Of a stretch of 33,560 nt of DNA, positions 1-7,554 are shown one piece after another. Both the position numbers and the translations under genes were made by a program. This DNA comes from Thermoproteales archaeon (GTDB lineage Archaea > Thermoproteota > Thermoprotei > Thermoproteales > Thermoproteaceae): NCBI GenBank assembly GCA_027002815.1, contig JALWZH010000157.1, positions 1 to 33,560 of the forward strand, read 5' to 3'. The notes below the pieces were generated by a model that saw nothing but the letters and a program-made list of their open reading frames with translations, was not told where the DNA came from and did not search any database. Numbering within the stretch: position 1 is the stretch's first letter; every line of letters starts with the position of its first letter.

Positions 1-16
1 CTAAGCTGGAGGAGAT

Positions 17-343
17 ATGAGCTCGGTACTGGTTAAGGCTGTAATCAGAAGGGAGAGGCTGCCCCACGTGCTTGCGGCGCTCAAGGGTGCAGGCTATATT
101 GGGGCTACCGTGTACAAGGCGGAGGGAATGGGTGGAGAAGGGGGAGTCATTGAGCTTGAGGGGGGGCCTGTGGAGGCCCTTATCCCACGCGTAGTGGTCG
201 AGGTGGCCGTGTCGGCCGAGGAGGCCCAAAAGGTGATGGACATCATACGCGAGCACTCGCGCACGGGGCACGTTGGGGACGGGAGGATATTCGTGATCCC
301 GCTTATCGAAGTGGTCAGGATAAGGACCGGCGAAAAACTATAA
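17..343 (+). CDS. PII-family nitrogen regulatory protein
   Basis: A 108-residue protein with the PII fold pattern. The B-loop TGHVGDGRIFV is at residues 83-93 and the C-loop RIRTGE at 101-106; both form the nucleotide and 2-oxoglutarate pocket in GlnB/GlnK trimers. The T-loop (about residues 37-54) is about two residues shorter than in GlnB and Gly/Glu-rich, and it lacks the tyrosine that enteric bacteria uridylylate. Covalent regulation of that kind is therefore unlikely and control by ATP/ADP/2-oxoglutarate binding is more plausible. No amtB or glnA lies beside it within the window, so its partner is unknown. An in-frame stop at 2-4 limits the start to ATG 17. GGAGGAGAT runs right up to that ATG, an unusually close ribosome-binding site. 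Confidence 0.85.
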   Translation: MSSVLVKAVIRRERLPHVLAALKGAGYIGATVYKAEGMGGEGGVIELEGGPVEALIPRVVVEVAVSAEEAQKVMDIIREHSRTGHVGDGRIFVIPLIEVVRIRTGEKL

Positions 344-354
344 GTATTTTTTTT
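339..354 (+). promoter_or_regulatory. TATA-like box and T tract between the PII gene and the NAD kinase-like gene
   Basis: The sequence TAAGTATTTTTTTT lies about 25-30 bases before the GTG at 374, the usual archaeal TATA spacing for a leaderless mRNA. The same run of T directly follows the PII stop codon (341-343) and could end that transcript, as archaeal terminators are often T-rich. The dual role is inferred. Confidence 0.5.
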
Positions 355-373
355 CCAAGTCCACAAAAGGTAC

Positions 374-1288
374 GTGTGTTTTGACGAGCTTGAAGCGGAC
401 AACGACGAGCTTAGGAGCGTGCTCGACGCAGTGGGCGTCAAGGTCAGGAAGGGGGCCCCTGTCAGGGCCGTTTATGGGCTGGACCGGGACGTTCTGGCCG
501 CCCTACGCGCGGACGATAGGCCCATACTGGGCGTGTCACCTCCCGGGATCAAGTCGCCGCTGGCCATAGCGGACCTTAAGAGCCTCCCGATGCTCCTGAA
601 CTACGGCGAGTGCACCACCGTGGAGGTTCCCCGTTTACGGGCAGAGATAGGCGACACAGTGCTGACCGCGGTCAACGAGATCGCCATATTCCCATCCCGC
701 AGCGCCACCCTCATGGAATACGTCATATATGTGGGCGATGAGGAGGCCATAACCGATATCGCCGACGGCGTCCTAATAGCCACCCCCCTTGGATCCACAG
801 CCTACGCGTACTCTGCAGGGGGGCCGGTCATCATGCATGGGGCCAAGGTCCTCGAGGTTTTACCGGTCAATTCCCTGTTCGGTAGGAGGGCGCTCATAGT
901 AAACGACGGCGAGACCATAAAGGTAACACAGATCAAGAGTAGGTTCCCCATAGAGGCGATAGCCGATGGCGCGGTCAGGGCCGAAGTAAAGGGGGAGGTG
1001 ACCGTGAGGAGGGGCCCCCCGGCAAAACTCGTGAGGATAGTCAGGGGACGTAGGGGAACTGTGCCGAGCAACGTGAAGCTTCCCCCAAGCGCCAGATACG
1101 TATACTCAATAATGATGGAGAGGGGCCCCCTCACCATGGGGGAGATAGCAGAGATCTCCGGCCTGCCCAAGAGGACCGTGAGACATGCCCTGAAGGTCCT
1201 AACGGAGAGGGGGCTCGTTGAAGCGTATCTGGACCCTTTGGACACGAGGCGCCGCATCTATAAGGTCGTACAGAGGTCGACCCAGTGA
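374..1288 (+). CDS. NAD kinase-like protein with C-terminal winged-helix domain
   Basis: A 304-residue protein. Residues 45-220 follow the ATP-NAD kinase family: PILGV near 50-54, an NE motif at 101-102, and the diagnostic DGV...TPLGSTAYAYSAGGP at 131-151. The catalytic GGDG motif that should precede PILGV is replaced by Y-G-L-D-R-D at 34-39, so only one Gly and one Asp appear kept, and the N-terminal domain is short. Residues about 240-300 form a helix-turn-helix/winged-helix (MGEIAEISGLPKRTVRHAL, then ERGLVEAY and a basic wing). This fits a DNA-binding regulator that may sense NAD(P), or an active kinase with altered loops; the sequence cannot decide. GTG 374 is chosen because a TATA-like box lies about 26 bases upstream and no better start is in frame. 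It runs convergent with the next gene, 9 bases apart. Confidence 0.75.
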   Translation: MCFDELEADNDELRSVLDAVGVKVRKGAPVRAVYGLDRDVLAALRADDRPILGVSPPGIKSPLAIADLKSLPMLLNYGECTTVEVPRLRAEIGDTVLTAVNEIAIFPSRSATLMEYVIYVGDEEAITDIADGVLIATPLGSTAYAYSAGGPVIMHGAKVLEVLPVNSLFGRRALIVNDGETIKVTQIKSRFPIEAIADGAVRAEVKGEVTVRRGPPAKLVRIVRGRRGTVPSNVKLPPSARYVYSIMMERGPLTMGEIAEISGLPKRTVRHALKVLTERGLVEAYLDPLDTRRRIYKVVQRSTQ

Positions 1289-1297
1289 GGGTACGCC

Positions 1298-1669
1298 TCA
1301 GGAAACGTCCTTATGTATGGGCAGACCGAACAACGCAAGGAGGTCGTCTATCATGCGCCTAGACACGTTGTCGGGCAGCATGGACGCTATGCCCGTAAGC
1401 ACCAGCTCCAGCATGCCCTCGACGGGATACCCGCGCAGCCTTGCAAGCTCCTCAAGAACTTCAAGGTCCCTATCAAGCGCATCGCGTATATATGGCCTAA
1501 GGTTTTCAAGGTACTGGGAACGGGAGAGCAGCCACAGCGCTATAATTGCGCCGCGCTCCCTAAGCTGGAGGGCACAGTCCACGAGCTCGGGCGTGTTCAG
1601 GTTAACCCTTTCAATATTTTGGGTAAGGTATGTCTTAATGTTTTCATGGGAACAGACAATTCCCTTCAC
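1298..1669 (-). CDS. hypothetical helical protein
   Basis: A 123-residue protein that I do not recognise. It looks wholly alpha-helical and soluble, with many Leu/Arg/Glu heptad-like stretches and no signal peptide or membrane segment. There are two cysteines (residues 6 and 32) but no metal-binding pattern. Evidence that it is a real gene is the open frame and a very good minus-strand TATA box (ATTTATAAA at 1690-1698) 25 bases before the ATG, typical of leaderless archaeal genes. It ends 9 bases from the stop of the convergent NAD kinase-like gene. No function is proposed. Confidence 0.65.
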   Translation of the reverse strand: MKGIVCSHENIKTYLTQNIERVNLNTPELVDCALQLRERGAIIALWLLSRSQYLENLRPYIRDALDRDLEVLEELARLRGYPVEGMLELVLTGIASMLPDNVSRRMIDDLLALFGLPIHKDVS

Positions 1670-1687
1670 GTATCGAAAATTCTTTCA

Positions 1688-1700
1688 CCTTTATAAATAC
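1688..1700 (-). promoter_or_regulatory. TATA box for the hypothetical gene starting at 1669
   Basis: On the minus strand the sequence reads ATTTATAAA centred at 1694, 25 bases before the ATG. This is near the archaeal TATA consensus and predicts a leaderless transcript. Confidence 0.65.
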
Positions 1701-1718
1701 TTCGTGCGCCATGGACAA

Positions 1719-1729
1719 CTATATAAATG
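1719..1729 (+). promoter_or_regulatory. TATA box, plus strand
   Basis: The sequence ACTATATAAATG is a strong archaeal TATA box predicting transcription from about 1748. The nearest convincing downstream frame is the putative membrane protein starting at GTG 1791, which would then have a leader of about 40 bases. It lies back to back with the minus-strand TATA box at 1694. Confidence 0.5.
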
Positions 1730-1790
1730 TCAAGGGAATTAATAATACGATATCCGCGCTGGGTTTTTGACCGGGTGACCCATCCATACC

Positions 1791-2186
1791 GTGGGCCGCC
1801 CATCCCCCTGGACAAGCCCAGGGAGGTACGTCCTGCCATGCGCGGTTGCTGGGGCTGTGGCCGCGTGGACGTGCTGTCTAGGCTTGGGGCTGGCGCTGTC
1901 CACACTGCCGTCGTTCGTCGCGTCGCTTAGGACAATAAGGCGCGCCAGCAACAGACGGACAATAGCCATGTTGCTGGCGTTGTCGATGGCCTACATCTCC
2001 ATGGTCGACGTCAGCGTAGAGGTACATATCTGGGGAAGAAGCTACGTGGTGTCTGGATGGGAGCTCAAACTCGTGATGGGCATAGGAGCTGTCAATTTCG
2101 CCGCAATGGCCGCGACGCCCCGCCACAACGTACGGGCATCGCTCAGAAGGGCCTTGCGGAGGGTCACGGCAATGCGTCTTCCCTGA
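1791..2186 (+). CDS. putative small membrane protein
   Basis: A 131-residue frame with three likely membrane segments: about residues 14-40 (VLPCAVAGAVAA then LGLGLAL), 58-74 (IAMLLALSMAYISM) and 92-107 (LKLVMGIGAVNFAAM). They are separated by basic stretches such as RTIRRASNRR, and the C-terminal tail is Arg-rich. That pattern of hydrophobic blocks and positively charged loops is unlikely by chance. I do not recognise the family. An in-frame stop at 1776 leaves GTG 1791 as the earliest start, with a weak GGTGA 12 bases upstream. Other frames here are also open (for example 1727-1930), so the reading frame is not certain. Confidence 0.45.
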   Translation: MGRPSPWTSPGRYVLPCAVAGAVAAWTCCLGLGLALSTLPSFVASLRTIRRASNRRTIAMLLALSMAYISMVDVSVEVHIWGRSYVVSGWELKLVMGIGAVNFAAMAATPRHNVRASLRRALRRVTAMRLP

Positions 2187-2283
2187 CTAAAGGCGCACGT
2201 CCCCCTCCCTACTATTCGAAGCGCCCAGTTGCGATGCGCCACTCGCCATGACGAGCCGCTAAGCCTTGATGCGGATCCACGTG

Positions 2284-3426
2284 TCAGGCGCGTCTCTTCA
2301 CGACTAGGCTGAGGTATGCAAGTATCTCCTTGGCCAGCCGGTCTGGGTTGAAGTACCACGACTTCCTGTACGCCAGCTTCCTCATTTCCGACGCCTCCGC
2401 ATTATCCATTTTGAGGATCTTCAGCATGTACGCCACGCACTCTTGGTCCGTGGACGCCAAATACCCGTCGCGCCCATGCGATATCAGTTCGGCGAGGCCC
2501 GACTCCGCGGGGAGTATCGGTATAACGCCCTGCGACATGGCCTCGACCGGCGCCATGCCGAAATGTTCGCCAACCCTCATGTGCACGTAGGCCTTAGCCC
2601 TCTGGAAGTACGATATCATCTCCTCCACCGTGATCACGTCGTCTATGAGCACCACGTCCTCGCTTTCCGATGAGATGGCCTTGAGGTGCTCGTAGTATTC
2701 TGGATGTCTGTCGTCGGGCACCCCAATGATGACCAACTTGGCGTCGGGCACCTCTGGCTTCACCTCCCTTAGGAACATCCTTATGAGCGCGTCCTGCCTC
2801 TTAGTGGGCGTGAAGCGGCCTATGGATATGACCACGTTTTCCCTGGCCTCCTGCAGGCTCGGCTCATGCCTGAAGAACGGCCATTCTATGGCGGGGTACA
2901 CCACGTTTGCCTCAAGGCCATACATGCGGTAGAGGGCCCCCGCAGTGAAGTTAGAGTTCACCATATGGACGTCTATGGACCTATAGAAGTAGTTGTACAT
3001 ATTGGGAAACCTGTATATGCCTATGAACTTGAACAGGTTCGCCTCAGTCACCTCCTCCTCGATGGGATAATGGATGTATATTCCCGTGCCTATGGCCGGG
3101 TTTACGGTCTTCGAGAGCACCGCATATAGGGGTTCCTGTATCATGACGAACACCACGTCGGGCTGGGCCGTGGACAGCACCTCCGTCATGGAGAAAAGCA
3201 CGTCGGCCATCTTGTCCACGTGGGCCACACCGGTCCTAGGACAGCCACTACACGGCTTAATGTACCTAAAATCAACCCCCACATCGGGAAACCACTCCTC
3301 GTTACGGCGATGGGTCAGCACGTGTACCTCGATGCCGAGAGACGAAAGCTCGTAGATGAGTATGCGGGTGAGTCTCTCGCTACCCCCAAATCTGTCCAGA
3401 TGTGGATGGACTACCAGTACACGCAT
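2284..3426 (-). CDS. GT4-family glycosyltransferase
   Basis: A 380-residue GT-B fold enzyme. The N-terminal nucleotide-fold strand is followed by the loop FGGSER (13-18). The C-terminal domain has GRFTPTKR (203-210), which usually contacts the donor phosphates, and the GT4 E-x7-E motif in GEHFGMAPVEAM (E287 and E295). A central GIYIHYP...PNMYNYFYR region recalls ALG11/ALG2-type mannosyltransferases that build lipid-linked N-glycans, so a role in S-layer or lipid glycosylation at the cytoplasmic face is plausible. The sugar donor cannot be told. It stands alone, reading away from the glc operon, with a TATA-like box 25 bases before the ATG. Confidence 0.85.
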   Translation of the reverse strand: MRVLVVHPHLDRFGGSERLTRILIYELSSLGIEVHVLTHRRNEEWFPDVGVDFRYIKPCSGCPRTGVAHVDKMADVLFSMTEVLSTAQPDVVFVMIQEPLYAVLSKTVNPAIGTGIYIHYPIEEEVTEANLFKFIGIYRFPNMYNYFYRSIDVHMVNSNFTAGALYRMYGLEANVVYPAIEWPFFRHEPSLQEARENVVISIGRFTPTKRQDALIRMFLREVKPEVPDAKLVIIGVPDDRHPEYYEHLKAISSESEDVVLIDDVITVEEMISYFQRAKAYVHMRVGEHFGMAPVEAMSQGVIPILPAESGLAELISHGRDGYLASTDQECVAYMLKILKMDNAEASEMRKLAYRKSWYFNPDRLAKEILAYLSLVVKRRA

Positions 3427-3445
3427 CCAGGGGTGAATATACAGG

Positions 3446-3456
3446 CATTATTAAGC
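3446..3456 (-). promoter_or_regulatory. TATA-like box for the glycosyltransferase gene
   Basis: The minus-strand sequence GCTTAATAATG is centred 25 bases before the ATG at 3426, consistent with a leaderless message. Confidence 0.5.
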
Positions 3457-3484
3457 ATTCTAATGACCGCACCCCCATCATATA

Positions 3485-3496
3485 CTTCATAAAGGT
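3485..3496 (+). promoter_or_regulatory. TATA-like box for the glcD-like operon
   Basis: CTTCATAAAGGT is centred about 24 bases before the GTG at 3514. It supports that GTG as the start of a leaderless operon transcript covering the three genes to 7168. Confidence 0.5.
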
Positions 3497-3513
3497 ATAC
3501 ACCAGTTTGAGAC

Positions 3514-4914
3514 GTGGACAGGCGCCTCGCCAGGGCACTTGCCAGTATCGTGGGCGAGGAAAACGTGTTGGTGGACCCAGCCGAGCTGCTGGTATACGAG
3601 GCCGACGGGTCCCTTGTGACAGCGACCAGGCCGGACGTGGTGGTCTTCCCAGGCACCGCTGAGGAGGTAGCGGGAGTCATGAGGCTTGCGAGGGAGTTCG
3701 GCGTCCCCATCGTTCCCCGAGGCTCCGGCACGAGCCTCAGTGGGGGCGCGCAGCCCGTGAGGGGCGGGATCGTACTATCGCTGGCACGGATGAACCGGAT
3801 CCTCGAGGTGGACCTGGACAACGAGGTTGTCGTCGTCGAGCCAGCGGTGATAAACGCGTGGGTAAACGAGGCGGTTCAAAGGGCAGGATACGCCATCGCC
3901 ATAGACCCGGGCTACCAGTATGCGCCTGACCCGGGCAGCCAGAGGGTCAGCACTGTGGGCGGCAACGTGGGGCACAACTCGGGGGGCATCAAGTGCTTCA
4001 AGTATGGCGTCACGGTCAACCACGTGAGGGGCCTCGAGGTGGTCCTCCCAAACGGCGAGGTGAGGCGTCTCGGCGGCAAGGCCTTCGAGGCGCCGGGCCT
4101 AGACCTGACAGGCCTCTTCGTCGGCTCTGAGGGGACCCTAGGCGTGGTGACCAAGGTCACTATACGGGTCGTGCCCCTCTTTGAAGCCGTCAAGACCATA
4201 CTGGCCACATTCGACAGCGCGGATGCCGCTGGGTCCGCGGTGTCCGCGCTGGTGCGCAGTGGGGTTAGGCCGCTTGCCGTAGAGCTAATGGACAAGGAGG
4301 CGGTGGAGGCGGTAGAGTCGGGCCCCTACGCGGCGGGCCTGCCCCGCGATGCAGAGGCGCTCCTCCTGATAGACGTGGAGGGGTCAGAGCCGGGAGCATC
4401 GCAGGACGCCGAGAAAGTCGCGTCGATCCTTAGGGCCCATGGGGCCAACATGGTTAGGCTCGCCTCAGATGGAGACGAGGCCCAGAAGTGGTGGGCCGCA
4501 CGTAAGCAGGCCTTTGGAGCCATGGGATTCGTGGGGCCCAACTACGTGGTGGAGGACGGGACTGTGCCCAGGAAGGCGCTGCCACTGGCCCTCAACAGGA
4601 TCCGCGAAATCGTGGCCGCGCACGGCCTACGCGTCGCAAACGTCTTTCATGCGGGGGACGGCAATCTGCATCCCCTAATACTCTACGACGAGAGGGATCC
4701 CGCGCAGAGGGATGCCGCGCTGAGGGCCGGCGAGGAGGTACTTAGGATGTGCGTGGAGCTGGGAGGCACCATAACGGGCGAACACGGGGTTGGATGGCAT
4801 AAGAGGCGCCTTCTCCCGCTGATGTACAGCGAGGTGGAGCTCGACCTCATGAGGCGCATCAAGGCCGTGTTCGATCCAGACAACGTGGTGAATCCCGGGA
4901 AGGTCCTGCCATGA
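3514..4914 (+). CDS. glcD: FAD-linked glycolate/D-lactate oxidase, GlcD-like subunit
   Basis: A 466-residue flavoprotein of the vanillyl-alcohol oxidase fold. The FAD pyrophosphate loop is PRGSGTSLSGG (68-78); further FAD contacts lie in the GGNVGHNSGG region. The C-terminal half carries HAGDGNLHP (from H379) and GEHGVG (423-427), whose histidines bind metal and substrate in D-lactate and glycolate dehydrogenases. Length matches GlcD and archaeal D-lactate dehydrogenases. It likely oxidises a 2-hydroxy acid to the 2-oxo acid; glycolate versus D-lactate cannot be told. The stop overlaps the ATG of the GlcE-like gene by four bases. Electrons would pass to the GlcF-like Fe-S subunit. Confidence 0.88.
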   Translation: MDRRLARALASIVGEENVLVDPAELLVYEADGSLVTATRPDVVVFPGTAEEVAGVMRLAREFGVPIVPRGSGTSLSGGAQPVRGGIVLSLARMNRILEVDLDNEVVVVEPAVINAWVNEAVQRAGYAIAIDPGYQYAPDPGSQRVSTVGGNVGHNSGGIKCFKYGVTVNHVRGLEVVLPNGEVRRLGGKAFEAPGLDLTGLFVGSEGTLGVVTKVTIRVVPLFEAVKTILATFDSADAAGSAVSALVRSGVRPLAVELMDKEAVEAVESGPYAAGLPRDAEALLLIDVEGSEPGASQDAEKVASILRAHGANMVRLASDGDEAQKWWAARKQAFGAMGFVGPNYVVEDGTVPRKALPLALNRIREIVAAHGLRVANVFHAGDGNLHPLILYDERDPAQRDAALRAGEEVLRMCVELGGTITGEHGVGWHKRRLLPLMYSEVELDLMRRIKAVFDPDNVVNPGKVLP

Positions 4915-6002
4915 GCATCGCCGTCGACGGCGTAGAGCCGCGCTACGTGTTCGTGCCTAGAACCGTGGAGGAGCTCCTTGACGTATTGGCGGTCGTGGAG
5001 CGGGACGGGCTGAACACGCTGATAGTTGGTAGGGGCAGCAAGCTCTTCATGGGCAACGTGCCCAGACGCCTCGACGCGCTCATCGTGGTAGGGGGCATGC
5101 AGCCCGCCGTGGAGGTCGACGAGGACGAGCTCGTGTTCTCGTCGTCTGCGTCCACAAGCTACGACGAGCTGCGTCGGGAACTCAACAGGCACGGCCTCCG
5201 ATGGCCCGTTGATCCGCCCTTGGCGCGGTTCTCGAGCGTAGGCGGGATAGTGGCAAGCAACATGTATGGGCCCATGGCGTACTGGTACATGACGCCGAGG
5301 GACCAACTACTCAGGGTCCGTCTAGCCCTCGTCGGTGGGTCCATGACCACGTGGGGCGCCGGAGTGATAAAGGACGTAGCCGGGTACAACGTGCGGAGGC
5401 TCGTGGCGGGCTCCATGGGCGTCCTTGGTGTCATCACGGAGGTGAAGATGAGGGCCGCGGCTCTTCCTGAGGAAGTCGCCGTCGCGGTGCTCGACAGGAC
5501 GCTCGACCTACGTGCACTGCGGAAACTTAAACCTGTGGGTGCTGTCGAGGTCGATGGGCGGTCCTACATGAGGTTCGAGGGGAACAGGGCTGAGGTGGAG
5601 TACAGGTTGGGGTCCATGGGCGCGGGCGACGTCCTCTACGGACGTGAGGCCGAGGAGTTGTGGGGCGACCTCACCAGCATGGCCGGGCTCTTTTCGGAGC
5701 CCGTGGTGCTCAAGGTGGTGGCCCCTCCAGCCAACCTGAGCGCGGCGCCGTTGCCGCAGGGCAAAACGTTCCGCGTGCCCATGCTCGGAGTGGCCTACGT
5801 GGCGACGGGGAGCATAGTGGGGCTGAACGATTTGAGGGCATGGGCATCCTCGGTGGGGGGCCACGTAGCCGTATTGAAGGCGCCTCCAGAGGCCAAGGCC
5901 CACATGGACGTCTGGGACATACGCGGTAACCGTGACCTCATGGCGAGGGTCAAGGAGGCGTTCGACCCAAGGGGCCTCCTCGGGGCTGGGAGGTACATAT
6001 GA
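4911..6002 (+). CDS. glcE: FAD-binding oxidase, GlcE-like subunit
   Basis: A 363-residue protein with the same FAD-binding fold as its neighbour but a shortened substrate domain, as in GlcE. Visible FAD-site elements are VGRGSKLFMG (about 41-50), GGIVASNMYGP and GVIKDVAGYNVRRL, followed by GSMGVLGVITEVKMR. The HAGDGNLHP and GEHGVG metal motifs of GlcD are absent, which agrees with a partner or scaffold subunit. It overlaps both neighbours by ATGA, so the three are very probably translated together and assembled as one complex. Confidence 0.82.
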   Translation: MSIAVDGVEPRYVFVPRTVEELLDVLAVVERDGLNTLIVGRGSKLFMGNVPRRLDALIVVGGMQPAVEVDEDELVFSSSASTSYDELRRELNRHGLRWPVDPPLARFSSVGGIVASNMYGPMAYWYMTPRDQLLRVRLALVGGSMTTWGAGVIKDVAGYNVRRLVAGSMGVLGVITEVKMRAAALPEEVAVAVLDRTLDLRALRKLKPVGAVEVDGRSYMRFEGNRAEVEYRLGSMGAGDVLYGREAEELWGDLTSMAGLFSEPVVLKVVAPPANLSAAPLPQGKTFRVPMLGVAYVATGSIVGLNDLRAWASSVGGHVAVLKAPPEAKAHMDVWDIRGNRDLMARVKEAFDPRGLLGAGRYI

Positions 6003-7168
6003 TGGAGGAGGCCTATAGGTGTGTCCACTGCGGTTTCTGCTTGCCTACCTGTCCCACGTACATGGCCACGGGAAACGAGGCCGACAGTCCTAGGGGCCGC
6101 ATATACATAGTGAGGGCCCTAGCAGAGGGCAAGCTGTCCGTGACCGACGGCGTTCTGGAACACCTCGACAGGTGTGTCCTGTGTAGGCGCTGCGAGCTTG
6201 CGTGTCCCTCTGGGGTCAAATATTCGGCTATATACGGCGAGGCGCAGAGGATGCTGGGCGGAGCGCTCACCGGTAGGACCGTGGGGAAGTTGGAGAGGGC
6301 TGGGCTTAGGCTAGTGACGGGCAGTGGCGTAGCCGCGCAAATCGCATTGCTGCTCTCCCCAATCCTGCCCTGGAGGCACCTCAGGGGCTTCGCCGCTGGG
6401 CCCCGTCTGAGGCTGGGCAGGTACGTTGGGAGGGTTTTCAGGCATAAGGGCAGGTACAGGGGTAGGGCGGCGCTGCTGGCGCCCCCCTCGTGCATATCCC
6501 ACGTAGCCTACTCGGGCGCTGTGGTGGCCGCGATAAGGATCCTCACGTGGAACGGGTTTGACGTGGTCTACCCGCGGCTCACATGTTGCGGTGCCCCACA
6601 GCTTCACATAGGCGACTTCAAGGCCTTCGAGGAGAGGCGCAGGGCCAACCTGGAAAGGCTAGCTCAACTGGACGCCGACTACCTCGTGGTCCCAAACGCC
6701 GGGGGCTGCCATAGTACTTGGGCCGAGTATCCCGTGGATGGGGCGCTCGACATAATGGAGCTGCTGGACCAAGTAGGGCCTAGGGGAGAGCTCGGCCGGG
6801 TGGAGGTGGTGGCCTCGATACAGCACAGCTGCCACGGCCAGATCGCCATGAGGGTCAGGGACGCGGCGCTTAGGGTGCTGGGTAGGATACCAGGAGTAAG
6901 GCTCGTGGGGCTCCCCTCTAGGGACACGTGTTGCGGCGCGGGCGCCATGTATCCAGACCGGCACCCTCACATAGCGGAAAAGATACTCGGAGCGAAGCTA
7001 AGGGAGGTGAGGGACATTGGGCCCGATGTGCTTCTAGTGGAGAGCCCGACGTGTAGGGCCCACTTGAACGGCGTTGGGCCCCGCATCATGTACCCATTGG
7101 AGCTGTTAGACGAGTCGTACATGGCCGGTAGGAACCCAGGCTACGCCGAGCTGCAATCGGCGTTGTGA
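5999..7168 (+). CDS. glcF: Fe-S subunit of glycolate/D-lactate oxidase, GlcF-like
   Basis: A 389-residue protein. Two [4Fe-4S] ferredoxin motifs lie at the N-terminus: C8-x2-C11-x2-C14-x3-C18-P and C59-x2-C62-x2-C65-x3-C69-P. They are followed by two CCG domains, seen as LTCCGAPQLH and DTCCGAGAMYP with paired cysteines further on, as in heterodisulfide reductase HdrB/D and GlcF. It would move electrons from the flavin subunits to the quinone pool or another carrier. No membrane segment is evident, so attachment would be peripheral. The start is ATGATG at 5999, overlapping the glcE stop. It ends the operon, with 170 bases of non-coding sequence after it. Confidence 0.88.
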   Translation: MMEEAYRCVHCGFCLPTCPTYMATGNEADSPRGRIYIVRALAEGKLSVTDGVLEHLDRCVLCRRCELACPSGVKYSAIYGEAQRMLGGALTGRTVGKLERAGLRLVTGSGVAAQIALLLSPILPWRHLRGFAAGPRLRLGRYVGRVFRHKGRYRGRAALLAPPSCISHVAYSGAVVAAIRILTWNGFDVVYPRLTCCGAPQLHIGDFKAFEERRRANLERLAQLDADYLVVPNAGGCHSTWAEYPVDGALDIMELLDQVGPRGELGRVEVVASIQHSCHGQIAMRVRDAALRVLGRIPGVRLVGLPSRDTCCGAGAMYPDRHPHIAEKILGAKLREVRDIGPDVLLVESPTCRAHLNGVGPRIMYPLELLDESYMAGRNPGYAELQSAL

Positions 7169-7304
7169 CCACGTGGGGCAGATGGCCCACGCCTTACCCT
7201 CCACGCGGCGCTACTCGACGCGGTTCCCTATGGACGTCACATGAAGCGGGCCCGCACTGTGGCCCGGCGGCTTTTGGGTCGCACTGGGCCATTCTGAAGG
7301 GCAA

Positions 7305-7313
7305 AACTTATAT
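7305..7313 (+). promoter_or_regulatory. TATA-like box for the small beta-rich protein gene
   Basis: AACTTATAT lies about 29 bases before the ATG at 7339. The preceding stretch 7169-7304 has no gene that I can support. Confidence 0.4.
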
Positions 7314-7338
7314 CATGGCAGTGACACTACATTGAGTT

Positions 7339-7554
7339 ATGGACGTCAGCGTCCTCACGCCGGAAGAGCTTGGCACGGCCCACGTGGGTAGGCGTGTCAA
7401 GCTGACTGTCGCGTCTTGTCAGGACACCTTGGAGGCCAAGATAGTCGAGGGGGTGCTGACCGACGTGACCAACAGCAGGGTTGGCATACAGACGGAGCAC
7501 GGCTATGAGGTAGTGGAGAGGGGATGGATCGTGATGGTCGAGGTGCTGACATAG
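7339..7554 (+). CDS. hypothetical small beta-rich protein, possibly Sm-like or PRC-barrel-like
   Basis: A 71-residue protein with alternating hydrophobic strands: GRRVKLTV, then EAKIVEGVLTDVTNSRVGIQ, HGYEVVERGWIVMVEV. This pattern resembles a small barrel such as Sm-like or PRC-barrel proteins, but key Sm1/Sm2 residues (for example a clear MN and the C-terminal RG) are not present, so the family is unassigned. A TATA-like box supports a promoter of its own. Its 3' end overlaps the start of the flavin reductase-like gene by about 31 bases in another frame, suggesting co-translation and possibly a shared role. Confidence 0.6.
   Translation: MDVSVLTPEELGTAHVGRRVKLTVASCQDTLEAKIVEGVLTDVTNSRVGIQTEHGYEVVERGWIVMVEVLT

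Noticed and set aside
94-441. A 115-codon minus-strand frame opposite the PII gene.
   Set aside because: Ser/Thr-rich antisense shadow of a well-supported gene, with no homology pattern.
1727-1930. A plus-strand frame with CWGCG, possibly a small zinc protein.
   Set aside because: Its ATG lies inside the TATA box, and the overlapping frame from 1791 has a much clearer membrane-protein pattern.
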